Positions 46,007-54,457 are shown, numbered from the stretch's first letter. The stretch is 64,000 nucleotides of DNA from Mycobacteroides franklinii (GCF_002013895.1 NZ_MAFQ01000007.1:248001-312000); one strand, 5' to 3'. Translations and numbers: made by a program. The notes: generated from the letters alone by a model not told the origin.

Positions 46007-47512
46007 TCAGTCCTGGGTGCGGCGCATCACTACGCCGGCGGCGACGGCGATGGCCACCAGCAGCAGCGTCGAAACGCTGGCCACGGCGTGGATGCCGTCC
46101 GTCCATCCGGTGCGGGCGAGCTCGGCCGCGGCAGCGCCCGCCTCGCCGCCGATGTCCTGGGCGCGTGCCATGGCCTGGCCCAGCGTCTCGTGGACATGGG
46201 TGTGCGCCGTGAAGACGGCCGAGGCGAGTGCGCCGAACAAGGCCAGCCCGAAGGCGGTCCCGAGCTCGAAGCTCATCTCGGAGATGCCCGTGGCTTGTCC
46301 CGCCCTTTCTGTCGGGGCCGCGCCGAGCGCTATGGCGGAGACGAAGGTGAACATCACCCCGGCACCGGCGCCGACGATCACCGTCGCAGCGATGTAGACG
46401 CCGACCGGTCCGTGCGGCCCCAGCGCGAGCAGCACCGCATTGCCGATGGCCATCGACAGCAGCGATGCCACGAACGTCCAGCGTTCACCCAGGATGCGTT
46501 CGATACGCGGTGCGTCCATGGAGAAGTAAGCGACGGTCACGGCCATCGGCAGTCCCAGGAATGCCGCGGCGAGCACATCGAACCCCAGAACGGACTGCAC
46601 ATAGAGTCCGGTGAGGTAGGTAGTGGCGCCGAAAGTCGCCATGGCGCCCACGGTGCCGACGATCGCCACGGTAAAGGTGCGGTTCCGGAACAGATCGAGC
46701 GCGAGCAACGGATGTGGGTTGCGCATCTGCTGGCGGACGAACACCGCGAGGGTGAGCACGCCGATCGCGCCGGTGATGGCGACGGCCGTCGAGAATCCGT
46801 GTGTGGCCATGGCTTTCACCGAATAGACGAGTGTCATGATGCCGACCATGGACAACGCGACGCCGGCGAGGTCGAACGGCGCGCGCACCGGATTGCGGTA
46901 CTCGGGGATCAGCGTGTTCGCGGTCAGCAGCAGCCCGATCAGTACCGGCACATTGATGAGGAACACCGAGCCCCACCAGAAGTGATGCAGCAGTATGCCG
47001 CCTATGACGGGCCCGACGGCCGCACCAAAGGAGAACGCCGCCGACCAGATGCCGATGGCGAGCGCCTTCTGGCGGGCGTTGGGGAACATGACCCCGATGA
47101 GTGAGAGGCTGGCGGGCAGCAGCGTCGCGCCGCCGACGCCCATCAGCGCCCGGGCGGCGATAAGTGCCAGCGGTGTGGGTGCGAATGCGGCGAGCACTGA
47201 GGCGGCAGCGAAAAGGGTTGCGCCCCAGAGCATGAGGCGACGTCGACCCCAGCGGTCGCCCAGGTTGCCCATGGTGATGAGCAGGCCCGCGAGTAGGAAC
47301 CCATAGACGTCCAGGATCCAGAGCTGTTCGGCTGCTGAGGGATTGAGTGACTCGGACAGTCGCGGTATGGCCAAGAACAGCACCGAGACGTCCATGGACA
47401 CCAGGAACACGGGTAGCAGCAGGGATGCCAGACCGAACCACGTGCGGCGTCCAACGCGGTCGCCCTCGGGGGCGGTCGCGTTTTCTGGCGCGGTGGACTT
47501 GCAGCTGGTCAT
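46007..47512 (-). CDS. MFS efflux transporter, DHA2 family (14-TM, LfrA/EmrB-like)
   Basis: 501 residues, about 14 membrane helices. MFS loop motif MGNLGDRWGRRRLMLWG (2-3 loop), motif B-like RALMGVGGATLLPASLSLIG and motif C GIWSAAFSFGAAVGPVIGG, the antiporter motif of drug:H+ exporters. From memory similar in size and layout to M. smegmatis LfrA, which exports fluoroquinolones, acriflavine and ethidium; substrate here is inferred. Divergent from a TetR gene with two palindromic sites in the 105-bp gap, as in lfrA/lfrR. Confidence 0.9.
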   Translation of the reverse strand: MTSCKSTAPENATAPEGDRVGRRTWFGLASLLLPVFLVSMDVSVLFLAIPRLSESLNPSAAEQLWILDVYGFLLAGLLITMGNLGDRWGRRRLMLWGATLFAAASVLAAFAPTPLALIAARALMGVGGATLLPASLSLIGVMFPNARQKALAIGIWSAAFSFGAAVGPVIGGILLHHFWWGSVFLINVPVLIGLLLTANTLIPEYRNPVRAPFDLAGVALSMVGIMTLVYSVKAMATHGFSTAVAITGAIGVLTLAVFVRQQMRNPHPLLALDLFRNRTFTVAIVGTVGAMATFGATTYLTGLYVQSVLGFDVLAAAFLGLPMAVTVAYFSMDAPRIERILGERWTFVASLLSMAIGNAVLLALGPHGPVGVYIAATVIVGAGAGVMFTFVSAIALGAAPTERAGQATGISEMSFELGTAFGLALFGALASAVFTAHTHVHETLGQAMARAQDIGGEAGAAAAELARTGWTDGIHAVASVSTLLLVAIAVAAGVVMRRTQD

Positions 47513-47539
47513 GGGGTATCGCTCCGGTTATATTGAGGC

Positions 47540-47577
47540 GCGTACGGCGTACGCAGCAGACTGGGTACACTGTACGC
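47540..47577. promoter_or_regulatory. Twin 15-bp TetR operators between MFS and TetR genes
   Basis: Site 1 (47540-47554) is GCGTACG-G-CGTACGC, a perfect palindrome. Site 2 (47563-47577) is GGGTACACTGTACGC, the same half-sites with one mismatch. Their centres are 23 bp apart, about two helical turns, as for cooperative dimers. TAAAAT (47586-47591) just after is a plausible -10 for the TetR gene, whose -35 would lie inside site 2. Confidence 0.7.
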
Positions 47578-47617
47578 AAATCGGCTAAAATGGTCAATCG
47601 AGTGTGGAGGGAGCGTC

Positions 47618-48286
47618 GTGACGGAACCGCGCCTGACGCTGGAGTCGATTGTTGCCAAGGCCATCGAGATCGCGGATTCGGATGGTCTATCCGGAGTGTC
47701 CATGCGCAAGATCGCCGACGCGCTCGGGGTGGGCGCCATGTCGCTGTACCGCCACGTGGCCGACAAGGATGCGCTCCTGGTCGAAATGACGGCCGAGGTG
47801 ACCCGGCGATTCGCCTATCCCGACGACATGATGGGCAATCCGGATTGGCGCGCCCGGGTGCGTGTCGCCGTCGAGTACGACTTCAACCTGTACAGCACCC
47901 ACCCCTGGGTGCTGCTGGCATACGCGGTGCCACGCAATGGGATGCAGCCGGAAACCCTGGTGTGTTTCGACTGGTTGCTCGAGGCATTCGGTCACCTACG
48001 GATTCCCGTACCCGAGGCCGCGGAATTGGCGTTCCAGGTATGGAGTTACTCACAGGGCGTGGGCCTCGGTGCCGTCGGCGGGCAGCTCGTCTCGCCGGGG
48101 ACGCGTACCGATTTCTCGGGGTTGTCGGAATTGATCGCCGGCACCGCCGATGTGCCGGAGTCTCCACGGTTGGCCGCTCTGGTGGGGTTGGGAGACCTGC
48201 CACAGGTAACCAACCCGCGTGAAGTGATCGTCAAGGGCGTGGAAATCCTCTGCGACGGCATCGCACGGCGATACCAGAAGCTATAG
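47618..48286 (+). CDS. TetR family transcriptional regulator (TetR_C_1 type)
   Basis: 222 residues from GTG 47618 with GGAGGG upstream. DNA-binding domain: LESIVAKAIEIADSDGLSG, then helix-turn-helix SMRKIADALGVGAMSLYRHVADKDALL. The ligand domain (70-222) has W/F-rich helices typical of the TetR/AcrR C-terminal family. Probably represses itself and the divergent MFS pump through the paired GTAC sites and is released by a pump substrate. Overlaps the convergent YqeY gene by six bases. Confidence 0.9.
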   Translation: MTEPRLTLESIVAKAIEIADSDGLSGVSMRKIADALGVGAMSLYRHVADKDALLVEMTAEVTRRFAYPDDMMGNPDWRARVRVAVEYDFNLYSTHPWVLLAYAVPRNGMQPETLVCFDWLLEAFGHLRIPVPEAAELAFQVWSYSQGVGLGAVGGQLVSPGTRTDFSGLSELIAGTADVPESPRLAALVGLGDLPQVTNPREVIVKGVEILCDGIARRYQKL

Positions 48287-48649
48287 GTATTCGGAGAGAA
48301 TCGTCGCCTCGACGCGCAGCTTTGCGGCGGCCCCGGGCTGCCCGAGTGCGTCGTAACGATCGGCCTCGGCGGTCCGGTCGTCCACCTGCGTTCGCACGAT
48401 GGTGCGGACGTCAGCGGGGGAGAGCGTGCGACGCGGAGCTTCCGTCGCACCGAGGCCCGTGGCCGCACCGGCTATATGGGTGCTGTTCAGGGTGGTGTCC
48501 ACGGTGCTGTCCACCGATTCGGCATTGTCGATCGCGGCGATCGCGGTGCGCAGCGCGCTGACGGCCTCGCTGTTGCGGGCCTTCAGTGCGACGCTGAGGT
48601 CGGTGCGCATGGTGGCGCGCAGTGCGTGTGGGTCGTGGTTCGACGTCAT
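48281..48649 (-). CDS. GatB/YqeY domain-containing protein
   Basis: 122 residues from ATG 48649; the frame remains open upstream to 48871 but without protein-like content. YqeY resembles the tRNA-binding tail of GatB: LRATMRTDLSVALKARNSEA (family opening), VSALRTAIAAIDNAESVD, and VRTIVRTQVDDRTAEADRYD with a C-terminal LRVEATILSEYL. Somewhat shorter than typical YqeY (about 150). The function is unproven; an amidase or tRNA-binding role has been suggested for the family. Converges on the TetR gene. Confidence 0.83.
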   Translation of the reverse strand: MTSNHDPHALRATMRTDLSVALKARNSEAVSALRTAIAAIDNAESVDSTVDTTLNSTHIAGAATGLGATEAPRRTLSPADVRTIVRTQVDDRTAEADRYDALGQPGAAAKLRVEATILSEYL

Positions 48650-48704
48650 GGGATCACGAGCGTAACGGCGGGGATCGATGCCGGCCACCGAATAACCAGT
48701 GGTG

Positions 48705-49064
48705 TCAGTGAGATTCGGGTAGACCGACGCCGTCGTCGTACTCCGTGACATCGACTTTCGAGACCGCGCCGCCGGGCATCGCGAGAATCCATCGCTCGCC
48801 AGAATCCGAGCTCGGGTCCTCGATGTCAAAGAGCGCTCGCTGTCGCAGTTCGTGGGCGAGGTCTGCGTCACGACCTCCTGGGGGTGTCATCGGCGAGTTG
48901 GGTGGCCAGGTGATACACCGCCCCATCTCGAATCCGTCTGTGTATTAAGTGATCTGGACATAGCCGTCCACGTCGTCGACGGGATGGCCGTGGGTCTTCA
49001 GTGCGATCCCGCAGGCCCTGATCACGGCGCTGTGGGATGCGGGCCGCTCCACGAAGAAGTTCAT
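48705..49064 (-). pseudogene. Small gene disrupted by one in-frame TAA
   Basis: From ATG 49064 one reading frame runs to the stop at 48705, broken only by TAA at 48945-48947. The first part, 39 residues (MNFFVERPASHSAV...VDGYVQIT), and the second, from about 48944 (YTDGFEMGRCITWPPN...DDGVGLPESH), continue in the same frame with protein-like composition and high third-position GC. A single C to T change (CAA to TAA) would explain the stop. I do not recognise the product. Alternatives are two small proteins (the second starting at 48926) or stop readthrough. It lies directly after the M48 protease gene and occupies most of a 447-bp gap. Confidence 0.5.
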
Positions 49065-49096
49065 GTAGTTCTGGTCGGTATGGCCGGTGCTCGCGC

Positions 49097-50173
49097 CTAG
49101 GTGCCGTCGCGTGGTTCTTCATCAGAATTGTTGCGCCACTCCGAGAATCGGCGCCGAACATCGGTGGCAACGTCGGTGACGCCCTGTCCGACGACGTTTA
49201 CGACGCCGTCGAGGGTGGACCCGAAGTTGCGCAGCGCGGTGATCAGCGGGTCGGTCGATGAGTCGAAGCTGTCCTTGTATGACCTTGCCGCGGATCGGAA
49301 TTCTGAGCCGAGGTCGGTCTCTGCGTCATCTTCGCGACGCGGATAGTTGCCGCCGAGGATCGCGCCATACTCGCCACGGTCAATCCACTTGCTCAACTCG
49401 GCAGCTCGAATCACCGAGAACGGATGTGACTGCAGTTCGAGGTTGAGCAACTTGAGCACTCCGTCGCGCATGTCGCCGGTGCGCTCATACTCGGCTGCCT
49501 GGGCCAGGAAGCGCTGCGTATCCATCTCGTCCAGCCGGGAACCACCGGCCAGTTTCATCTCCACGCGGATCGCGGTGTCCACGTCTTGCCCACAGAGCAT
49601 TCCAGCGCGATCGCCGGACAGTTCGGACTTGCGTTGCCATTCCATGAGCGCGGCGACGACGGCCCGCAGCGCCCATCCACCGATCGGCATCCAGCCCAGG
49701 TTCCCGGCCAGGCGCATCAGGTGCATCAGCATGGTGCGGTACACCGCGTGCCCGGAAAGGGCGTGCCCGAGTTCGTGGCCGACGATGAAGCGCAGTTCCT
49801 GTTCGTTCATCAGATCCAACAGACCGGACGTGAGCACAATGAACGGGCGATCCATCCCGATCGTGTAGGCGTTGGCGTACGGCCCCTGGATGACGTACAG
49901 CTCCGGGACCTCGGGTGCGTCCAGGATGCGTGCGCAGTCATTGAGGGTGTCGTTCAGTGTGCTGAACTGTCGATCGTCGGCCCGGATTGCGGTCGCCAGA
50001 TACATCAGTCGGTGTTGGCGCTCCCGCAGTAACGCCGCCAGCGCCTTGAGGATCGTGTCGAATCCCTTGAGGCTCCGCAGCGTTTGCAGCGCAGCCCGAT
50101 CGGCGGGGTGTTCCCAGGCTCGTGTGCTGATTCCGGGAAACTCTGTATATGTGCGAGTGGGCAGATCGGACAT
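49097..50173 (-). CDS. M48 family metallopeptidase
   Basis: 358 residues from ATG 50173, with TAGGTT (50181-50186, minus strand) ending 7 bases before it, a leaderless layout; the frame continues to a TTG at 50182. Zinc-binding HExxH occurs as RFIVGHELGHALSGHAVY (about residues 133-150), with a downstream Glu region in SELSGDRAGMLCGQD (ExxxD as the third ligand motif). One or two weak hydrophobic helices flank it (LMRLAGNLGWMPIGGWALRAV). The C-terminal 60 residues are charged. M48 enzymes cleave membrane or periplasmic proteins in stress responses. Confidence 0.88.
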   Translation of the reverse strand: MSDLPTRTYTEFPGISTRAWEHPADRAALQTLRSLKGFDTILKALAALLRERQHRLMYLATAIRADDRQFSTLNDTLNDCARILDAPEVPELYVIQGPYANAYTIGMDRPFIVLTSGLLDLMNEQELRFIVGHELGHALSGHAVYRTMLMHLMRLAGNLGWMPIGGWALRAVVAALMEWQRKSELSGDRAGMLCGQDVDTAIRVEMKLAGGSRLDEMDTQRFLAQAAEYERTGDMRDGVLKLLNLELQSHPFSVIRAAELSKWIDRGEYGAILGGNYPRREDDAETDLGSEFRSAARSYKDSFDSSTDPLITALRNFGSTLDGVVNVVGQGVTDVATDVRRRFSEWRNNSDEEPRDGT

Positions 50174-50317
50174 GATATTCAACCTATCTGGTCACCGGGT
50201 CGGATGTGCGAGGACAACGGGATCGTGGACTCTGGCATTTGTTAGCCCAATGCATGGCCGTCGTGCCGGCGCCGATGTCATGTGTCCCCCCGGAGGTGCC
50301 TCTTGCAAAGTCAGACG

Positions 50318-50346
50318 ATTGTGCGCTTGTTTTGGTTCCGCACAAT
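50318..50346. terminator. Hairpin downstream of SUKH-like gene
   Basis: ATTGTGCG (50318-50325) pairs exactly with CGCACAAT (50339-50346) around a 13-base loop. It starts three bases after the stop of the leftward SUKH-like gene, in the 175-bp gap before the M48 gene, and is a probable intrinsic terminator. I see nothing else in this gap apart from the M48 promoter. Confidence 0.6.
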
Positions 50347-50348
50347 GC

Positions 50349-50954
50349 CTACGCGTTGAGGTTCTTGAGCTCTTTCTGGTACGACTCCGCCTTGCTTCGC
50401 ACCGCTTCCATCAAGGTGGGGTACTGGCCGATCCCGTGGGGTCCGGCTCCGCCGAGCTCGAAGACAACCCCCGGCTCATCGCTGAAATATGAATGCGCAA
50501 CGGCAATGACCATGACGTAGTCATTCTCGGTGCCGAGGACGGGAATGAGTTGATTGAAGGAGTGGGCGCCGAAGTACTCGGGAGTCAGGGATGCGCCTTC
50601 GATGTACGCCTTCATGCCCTCCCAATTCTTCGAGCCTGGCCCCGAGTCCGCGAGTGCGAACAAATCATCGAAACCGCAGAAGGCGCGCATGCCATCGGAG
50701 ATCTGGAGTAGGTCGCGGTGGTCGGCATCGAGGTAGAGGCCCCATTGTCGCTCTGTGGCACGAATGTCGTCGTGTGTCGTCGGCCGGGCTGTGCCGGGCA
50801 GATCGTAGTGGGGGTCCTTGTCGTGCAGGGCCTTCTGCTGGTCGCCGAGCATCGATACCAGTGATGACCATTCGTCATGCCGGGCAGAGCTACTGGGGGA
50901 GACGCAGGCGCAGAGCAGCGCTGCGGTGAGAAAGACTATTGCGCTGAACCGCAT
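50349..50954 (-). CDS. SMI1/KNR4 (SUKH)-like lipoprotein
   Basis: 201 residues. Signal MRFSAIVFLTAALLCAC ends in a lipobox (LLCAC), so the mature protein should be lipid-anchored at residue 17. The rest resembles the SUKH/KNR4 fold: THDDIRATERQWGLYLDADH, DLLQISDGMRAFCGFDD, a long middle insert, VLGTENDYVMVIAVAH, then VVFELGGAGPHGIGQYPTLMEAV. SUKH proteins are mainly intracellular immunity proteins to nuclease toxins; a secreted lipoprotein version is uncommon. No toxin gene is adjacent. The family call rests on pattern, not alignment. Confidence 0.65.
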   Translation of the reverse strand: MRFSAIVFLTAALLCACVSPSSSARHDEWSSLVSMLGDQQKALHDKDPHYDLPGTARPTTHDDIRATERQWGLYLDADHRDLLQISDGMRAFCGFDDLFALADSGPGSKNWEGMKAYIEGASLTPEYFGAHSFNQLIPVLGTENDYVMVIAVAHSYFSDEPGVVFELGGAGPHGIGQYPTLMEAVRSKAESYQKELKNLNA

Positions 50955-51041
50955 ACGTTCCCCAAAAATTGCACCTACCAGTCACGATAGCAAACGAAGG
51001 CCGGAGTGGGGGTCGATGCGATCCGGCGACAGCGTCGTGAG

Positions 51042-51191
51042 GTGAACAACCCGTTGGGCATCCTGTACCGCGACTCGTATCGCGTCGCGCCCGGGATCGT
51101 CAGCCGGGTGCAAAACGACTATTACCGTTGGAATTCGTCGCGGGGCGGGAAGAGGGAACCGGCGCCTACTGCCGCTTCCAGTATCGGTTAA
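51042..51191 (+). CDS. Possible small basic protein or gene remnant
   Basis: 49 residues from GTG 51042 (VNNPLGILYRDSYRVAPGIV); the frame is open back to GTG 51006. Composition is protein-like (YRDSY, RVQNDYYRWNSSRGG) with the local GC3 bias, but I recognise no family. It may be a small gene or the 3' remnant of a decayed one. The stop overlaps the convergent hydrolase end by four bases. Confidence 0.3.
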   Translation: MNNPLGILYRDSYRVAPGIVSRVQNDYYRWNSSRGGKREPAPTAASSIG

Positions 51192-52156
51192 TCCGAAGCG
51201 GGGCCTATGAATTCGAGGCCGGCATTGATCGCCGGCCGGTGCCTCAAGATTCGGTAGTGCGCGAGCCGTCCCAGTCCCTTGGTTGCCATCAAACGCGCGC
51301 CGGGCCAGGAATCCGCCAGCCGTTGGCTTGATGCGTAGGGGGTGTCGGGGTCGTCCGGGTCGTGGATGAGAAGCAGCGGGGGGTGGCCGGCATCGGCGGC
51401 GACCCGAACCAGCTCGGTTTGCGGCAGCGTCATACCGATCCGTCGTTCGAGCTGTTTTTGCAGGCCCGCGCGTATCCGTGGGCCGAACCCGTGCCGCGCG
51501 GCGAACAGGTCGAGATACAGCGGGAAATCACCCATCGGTGCCAGGTAGACCACCCGGCCCACCGATGCTCCATAGGAAGCGGCGAACGTGGTCGCGTTGG
51601 CCCCCAGGGAGTGCGCCACTACCGCGTGGGCGGGCCCGTGCTCCTCGATGACGGCGGCCACGGCGTGCGCGCATTCGATCAGCGTGGTGCGTCCGGGTGC
51701 TAGCGCACCGCGGTCGGATTCGTTGTGGCTGGGGAGGTCGAAGGCGATGACGCGGTAACCGGACTGCAGAAGCGGCTTGATGAAGATCCCCAGGTGCGGG
51801 CGCTGCCCGCCCCAGCCGTGTACGAGGTAGACCGTCGGCCCTTCACCCCAGGACTCTCCGGCAATCCGGTGCCCATTCCAGTGAGCCTCCAGAGGCTTGC
51901 CGGGAGGCACCCCGGGTGGCATGCGCAGACTCGACTCGATGACGGGCGGGGTGCACCACAGTTCGACCGCCCAGCGCGATCCGATCGCCGGCGCGAGGCG
52001 CTCTAGCCACCAGAACGCGCGCCGTATGCGGGGCGAGACCGGGGGCTGAACTCCGGAGCCCTCCACGTCGAGCGTGGGCACCGCGTCTCTAGCCGGTGCG
52101 GATTCCGTCTTGTCTCGTTCGGTCACGTCGAAAGAGTCTATTGACGTCCGATACAT
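51188..52156 (-). CDS. Alpha/beta-hydrolase
   Basis: 322 residues. YLVHGWGGQRPHLGIF provides the HG oxyanion motif, VIAFDLPSHNESDRG the strand after it, AVVAHSLGANATTFAAS the nucleophile elbow GxSxG (HSLGA), LLIHDPDDPDTPYASSQ the acidic residue, and TKGLGRLAHYRIL a possible catalytic His. Substrate unknown; a lipase, esterase or haloperoxidase-like enzyme is possible. No signal peptide. Confidence 0.85.
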   Translation of the reverse strand: MYRTSIDSFDVTERDKTESAPARDAVPTLDVEGSGVQPPVSPRIRRAFWWLERLAPAIGSRWAVELWCTPPVIESSLRMPPGVPPGKPLEAHWNGHRIAGESWGEGPTVYLVHGWGGQRPHLGIFIKPLLQSGYRVIAFDLPSHNESDRGALAPGRTTLIECAHAVAAVIEEHGPAHAVVAHSLGANATTFAASYGASVGRVVYLAPMGDFPLYLDLFAARHGFGPRIRAGLQKQLERRIGMTLPQTELVRVAADAGHPPLLLIHDPDDPDTPYASSQRLADSWPGARLMATKGLGRLAHYRILRHRPAINAGLEFIGPASD

Positions 52157-52264
52157 GCGTGCGCGGTGTGGGCCGATCAGTGGTGCTCACCGTCCACACG
52201 GAAGCGGCGTCGGGCGGTCCCCCCCGGCCGTCGCGATGACGGGTGCGCTCCTACGGCCGCCCCG

Positions 52265-53155
52265 CTAGGCGGCTCGCTTGGACAGGCGCTCCCGGTGCCA
52301 TCTGCTTCGCGCGGAATGGTGTGCCGAGAACCCCTCGTTGGGGTGTGTCCCCAGCCTGCCGTTGGGCTGGTCGAACTGAACGAACGTGTCGAGATCTTCT
52401 GCGGACAAACTGAAATCGAAGATCTGGAGATTCTCGGCCAATCGATGGGGCGAGCAGGTCTTGGGTATCACCACGTGCCCCAGTTCTATATGCCAACGCA
52501 GGATCAGCTGCGCCGGGGTCTTGTTGTGCTTGGCGGCCAACGCAGCAAGCGGGGAATCGTCGGTGGCGCCGATTCCTTGGGCGAGGGGACTCCATGCCTC
52601 CGTGACGATTTCCCGCTCGGAGTTGAACTGCCGTAACTGTCGCTGCTGGAAGTACGGGTGCAGCTCCACCTGATTGATCACCGGCAGCACGTTGGTCGCG
52701 TCGACGATGGCCTGTACGTGCTCGGGTTCGAAGTTGGATACCCCGATGGCGCGGATGTCGCCGGCGAGATAGAGCTGGACGATCTGTTGCCAGGCGGTCA
52801 CGTACTGGCCGTTATCCGGTGCAGGCCAATGGATCAGGAACAGATCCACGTAGTCGGTGCCTAGCATGTCAAGGCTGCGTGCGAAAGCGCCGGCGGCGTC
52901 ACAGAAATCGTCCACCCAGAGCTTCGTGGTGACGAAAACTTCTTCCCGGGGCACGCCCGAGCGGGAAATGCCGAGACCAACCCCGCGTTCATTGCCATAT
53001 CTGGTGGCGGTGTCGATATGTCGGTATCCGGTATCAAGTGCTTGCCGCACAATGACTTCCGCCTCGACATCGGGTATGGCAGCGACACCCAGGCCCAACT
53101 GGGGGATGTCGACACCGTTGTGGAAGCGAACATTGGGGACAGTGCATGGTTGCAC
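52265..53155 (-). CDS. Aldo/keto reductase
   Basis: 296 residues from GTG 53155, with GGAG seven bases upstream; a TTG at 53167 is in frame. Tetrad: Asp and Tyr in GYRHIDTATRYGNERGVG, Lys in VFVTTKLWVDD, His in VDLFLIHWPAP. The NADPH C-terminal motif is GHVVIPKTCSPHRLAENLQI. Reduces carbonyls to alcohols; resembles the mycobacterial AKR close to 2,5-diketo-gluconate reductases. The C-terminus is unusually basic (SRWHRERLSKRAA). A cluster of short ACAGTT repeats lies 70-100 bp upstream. Confidence 0.9.
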   Translation of the reverse strand: MQPCTVPNVRFHNGVDIPQLGLGVAAIPDVEAEVIVRQALDTGYRHIDTATRYGNERGVGLGISRSGVPREEVFVTTKLWVDDFCDAAGAFARSLDMLGTDYVDLFLIHWPAPDNGQYVTAWQQIVQLYLAGDIRAIGVSNFEPEHVQAIVDATNVLPVINQVELHPYFQQRQLRQFNSEREIVTEAWSPLAQGIGATDDSPLAALAAKHNKTPAQLILRWHIELGHVVIPKTCSPHRLAENLQIFDFSLSAEDLDTFVQFDQPNGRLGTHPNEGFSAHHSARSRWHRERLSKRAA

Positions 53156-53224
53156 GAGGGACTCCAATCACTCTGCGGCTGAAGGAGCAGTGGAATTGAT
53201 ACCCGGGAACGACACGTCCTTGTG

Positions 53225-53255
53225 ACAGTTGAAACTGTAGAACTGTCAGTTGAAA
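53225..53255. repeat. ACAGTT/AACTGT repeat cluster upstream of aldo-keto reductase
   Basis: ACAGTTGAAACTGT (53225-53238) is an inverted repeat (ACAGTT, 2 bases, AACTGT), followed by AACTG-T-CAGTT (53242-53252). CAGTTGAAA occurs twice (53226-53234 and 53247-53255), 21 bases apart. It could be a multi-site operator in the promoter of the leftward reductase gene. The rest of the 285-bp gap (53156-53440) shows no coding sequence. Confidence 0.4.
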
Positions 53256-53440
53256 TCGGCATCTATGACGCGGCTCACATGATCGCTGTGAAGTTCCTGA
53301 AACCGCTGAACAGCAAGGGATTTCGGAGCTGTAGAGGCTTTCGGTTTTACACGATCCTTACACGGTGAGTACGGAAAAGGCCTCGGCGCGAGAACGTATC
53401 CGCGGTCCGAAGCCCCATCGCGTGGCGCTTATGCCAGATG

Positions 53441-54457
53441 TCAACGGCTCTGGAGCTGGGCCCGCGCCGCTGCCGTGAGGTCGCCGAAGAGGCGTAGACG
53501 CGAGAGCCCACCGTCGGGATAGATATCCAGGCGTACGTCGGTGACGGGCTGCTGGCCCGCCAGCAGGAAGCGGTGGCGGGTGTCGGGCTGCAGCGAGGTG
53601 CGCGGTAAGAGTGGCACCCAGTCACCCTGCGGGGTCAGGCCCTGCAGGCCTGCCGCGCCGGGGCTATTGCCGACGAAATACGAGGTGTCGATTTCGGCCA
53701 GCCGGAGCACGCCCTCGCCGGCGAGCCGTACCTGCACCCAATCGTTGGCGCCGTCGCGGCGGCGCGCCGTCTCCCACCCGTCGCCCATGACCCGCGCAAC
53801 CCCGGGGAACAGCAGATTCTGCGGTGAGCTGTAGAACCGGTTGGAGCAGTCGGTCACCAGACCGCCGTTTTCGATGGCGGCAAGATCGAACTGTCCGGCA
53901 TTGAGGAATCGCGGGTCGGGCCGCCCATAGCCGTGCACACGCAGCCGCGCGACACCGCCGTCCGGATGCATGGTCAGCCGCACGTGTGTCCACCGTCGCG
54001 GCGAATCGACATCGAAGACATTCCGGCTGTCGCCGTAGACCTTCGTGCGGCCGACGATGCTCTGCCAGGCGGTATCACGGGCGATGTCGTCCGCGGACGG
54101 GTACCCGTCGATCTCTGCCGCGTCGATCGATATCTCCGGCGGATAGTTGCCCTTGAACCACGCGGTGTCGACGACGATGCCGGCGATCACTCCGGGCACA
54201 CCCAAGCGGACGATGGCGGAGTCGTGGCCGGGCTCGCCGACGGGATCGCGCCTGCGCCGGGTCTCCCATCCGTCGTAGACCTGCCCCTTGTGCCCGAAGG
54301 TCGCGGGCCGGTAATCGGCCGGCCCGGGTTTGATCAGATTTTCCTTCTCGGCGAACAGGTCGTCGTTGGCCCAGATCACCGCGCCACCCAAGGGGCGCAG
54401 TGCCAAGTCGGGCAGCATGGTGAAGTCGGGCAGCCCCGCGGGTGTGTTGCCGGTCAT
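53441..54457 (-). CDS. alc: Allantoicase
   Basis: 338 residues from ATG 54457, overlapping the upstream gene's stop (ATGA, 54454-54457). It hydrolyses allantoate to ureidoglycolate and urea. Two tandem beta-sandwich repeats are visible: GGAVIWANDDLFAEKENLI then GKGQVYDGWETRRRRD-type and DSAIVRLGVPGVIAGIVVDT, NYPPEISIDAAE in the first, and VARVMGDGWETARRRDGAND, WVQVRLAGEGVLRLAEIDTS in the second, the pattern of allantoicases. Nearby PuuE and racemase genes make this a complete allantoin-degrading set. Confidence 0.93.
   Translation of the reverse strand: MTGNTPAGLPDFTMLPDLALRPLGGAVIWANDDLFAEKENLIKPGPADYRPATFGHKGQVYDGWETRRRRDPVGEPGHDSAIVRLGVPGVIAGIVVDTAWFKGNYPPEISIDAAEIDGYPSADDIARDTAWQSIVGRTKVYGDSRNVFDVDSPRRWTHVRLTMHPDGGVARLRVHGYGRPDPRFLNAGQFDLAAIENGGLVTDCSNRFYSSPQNLLFPGVARVMGDGWETARRRDGANDWVQVRLAGEGVLRLAEIDTSYFVGNSPGAAGLQGLTPQGDWVPLLPRTSLQPDTRHRFLLAGQQPVTDVRLDIYPDGGLSRLRLFGDLTAAARAQLQSR

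Noticed and set aside
45659..47104. 481-residue open frame on the plus strand across the GNAT and MFS genes
   Set aside because: Shadow of the real minus-strand genes; low-complexity, His/Gly/Arg-rich and with no domain, while the opposite strand gives clear GNAT and MFS proteins.
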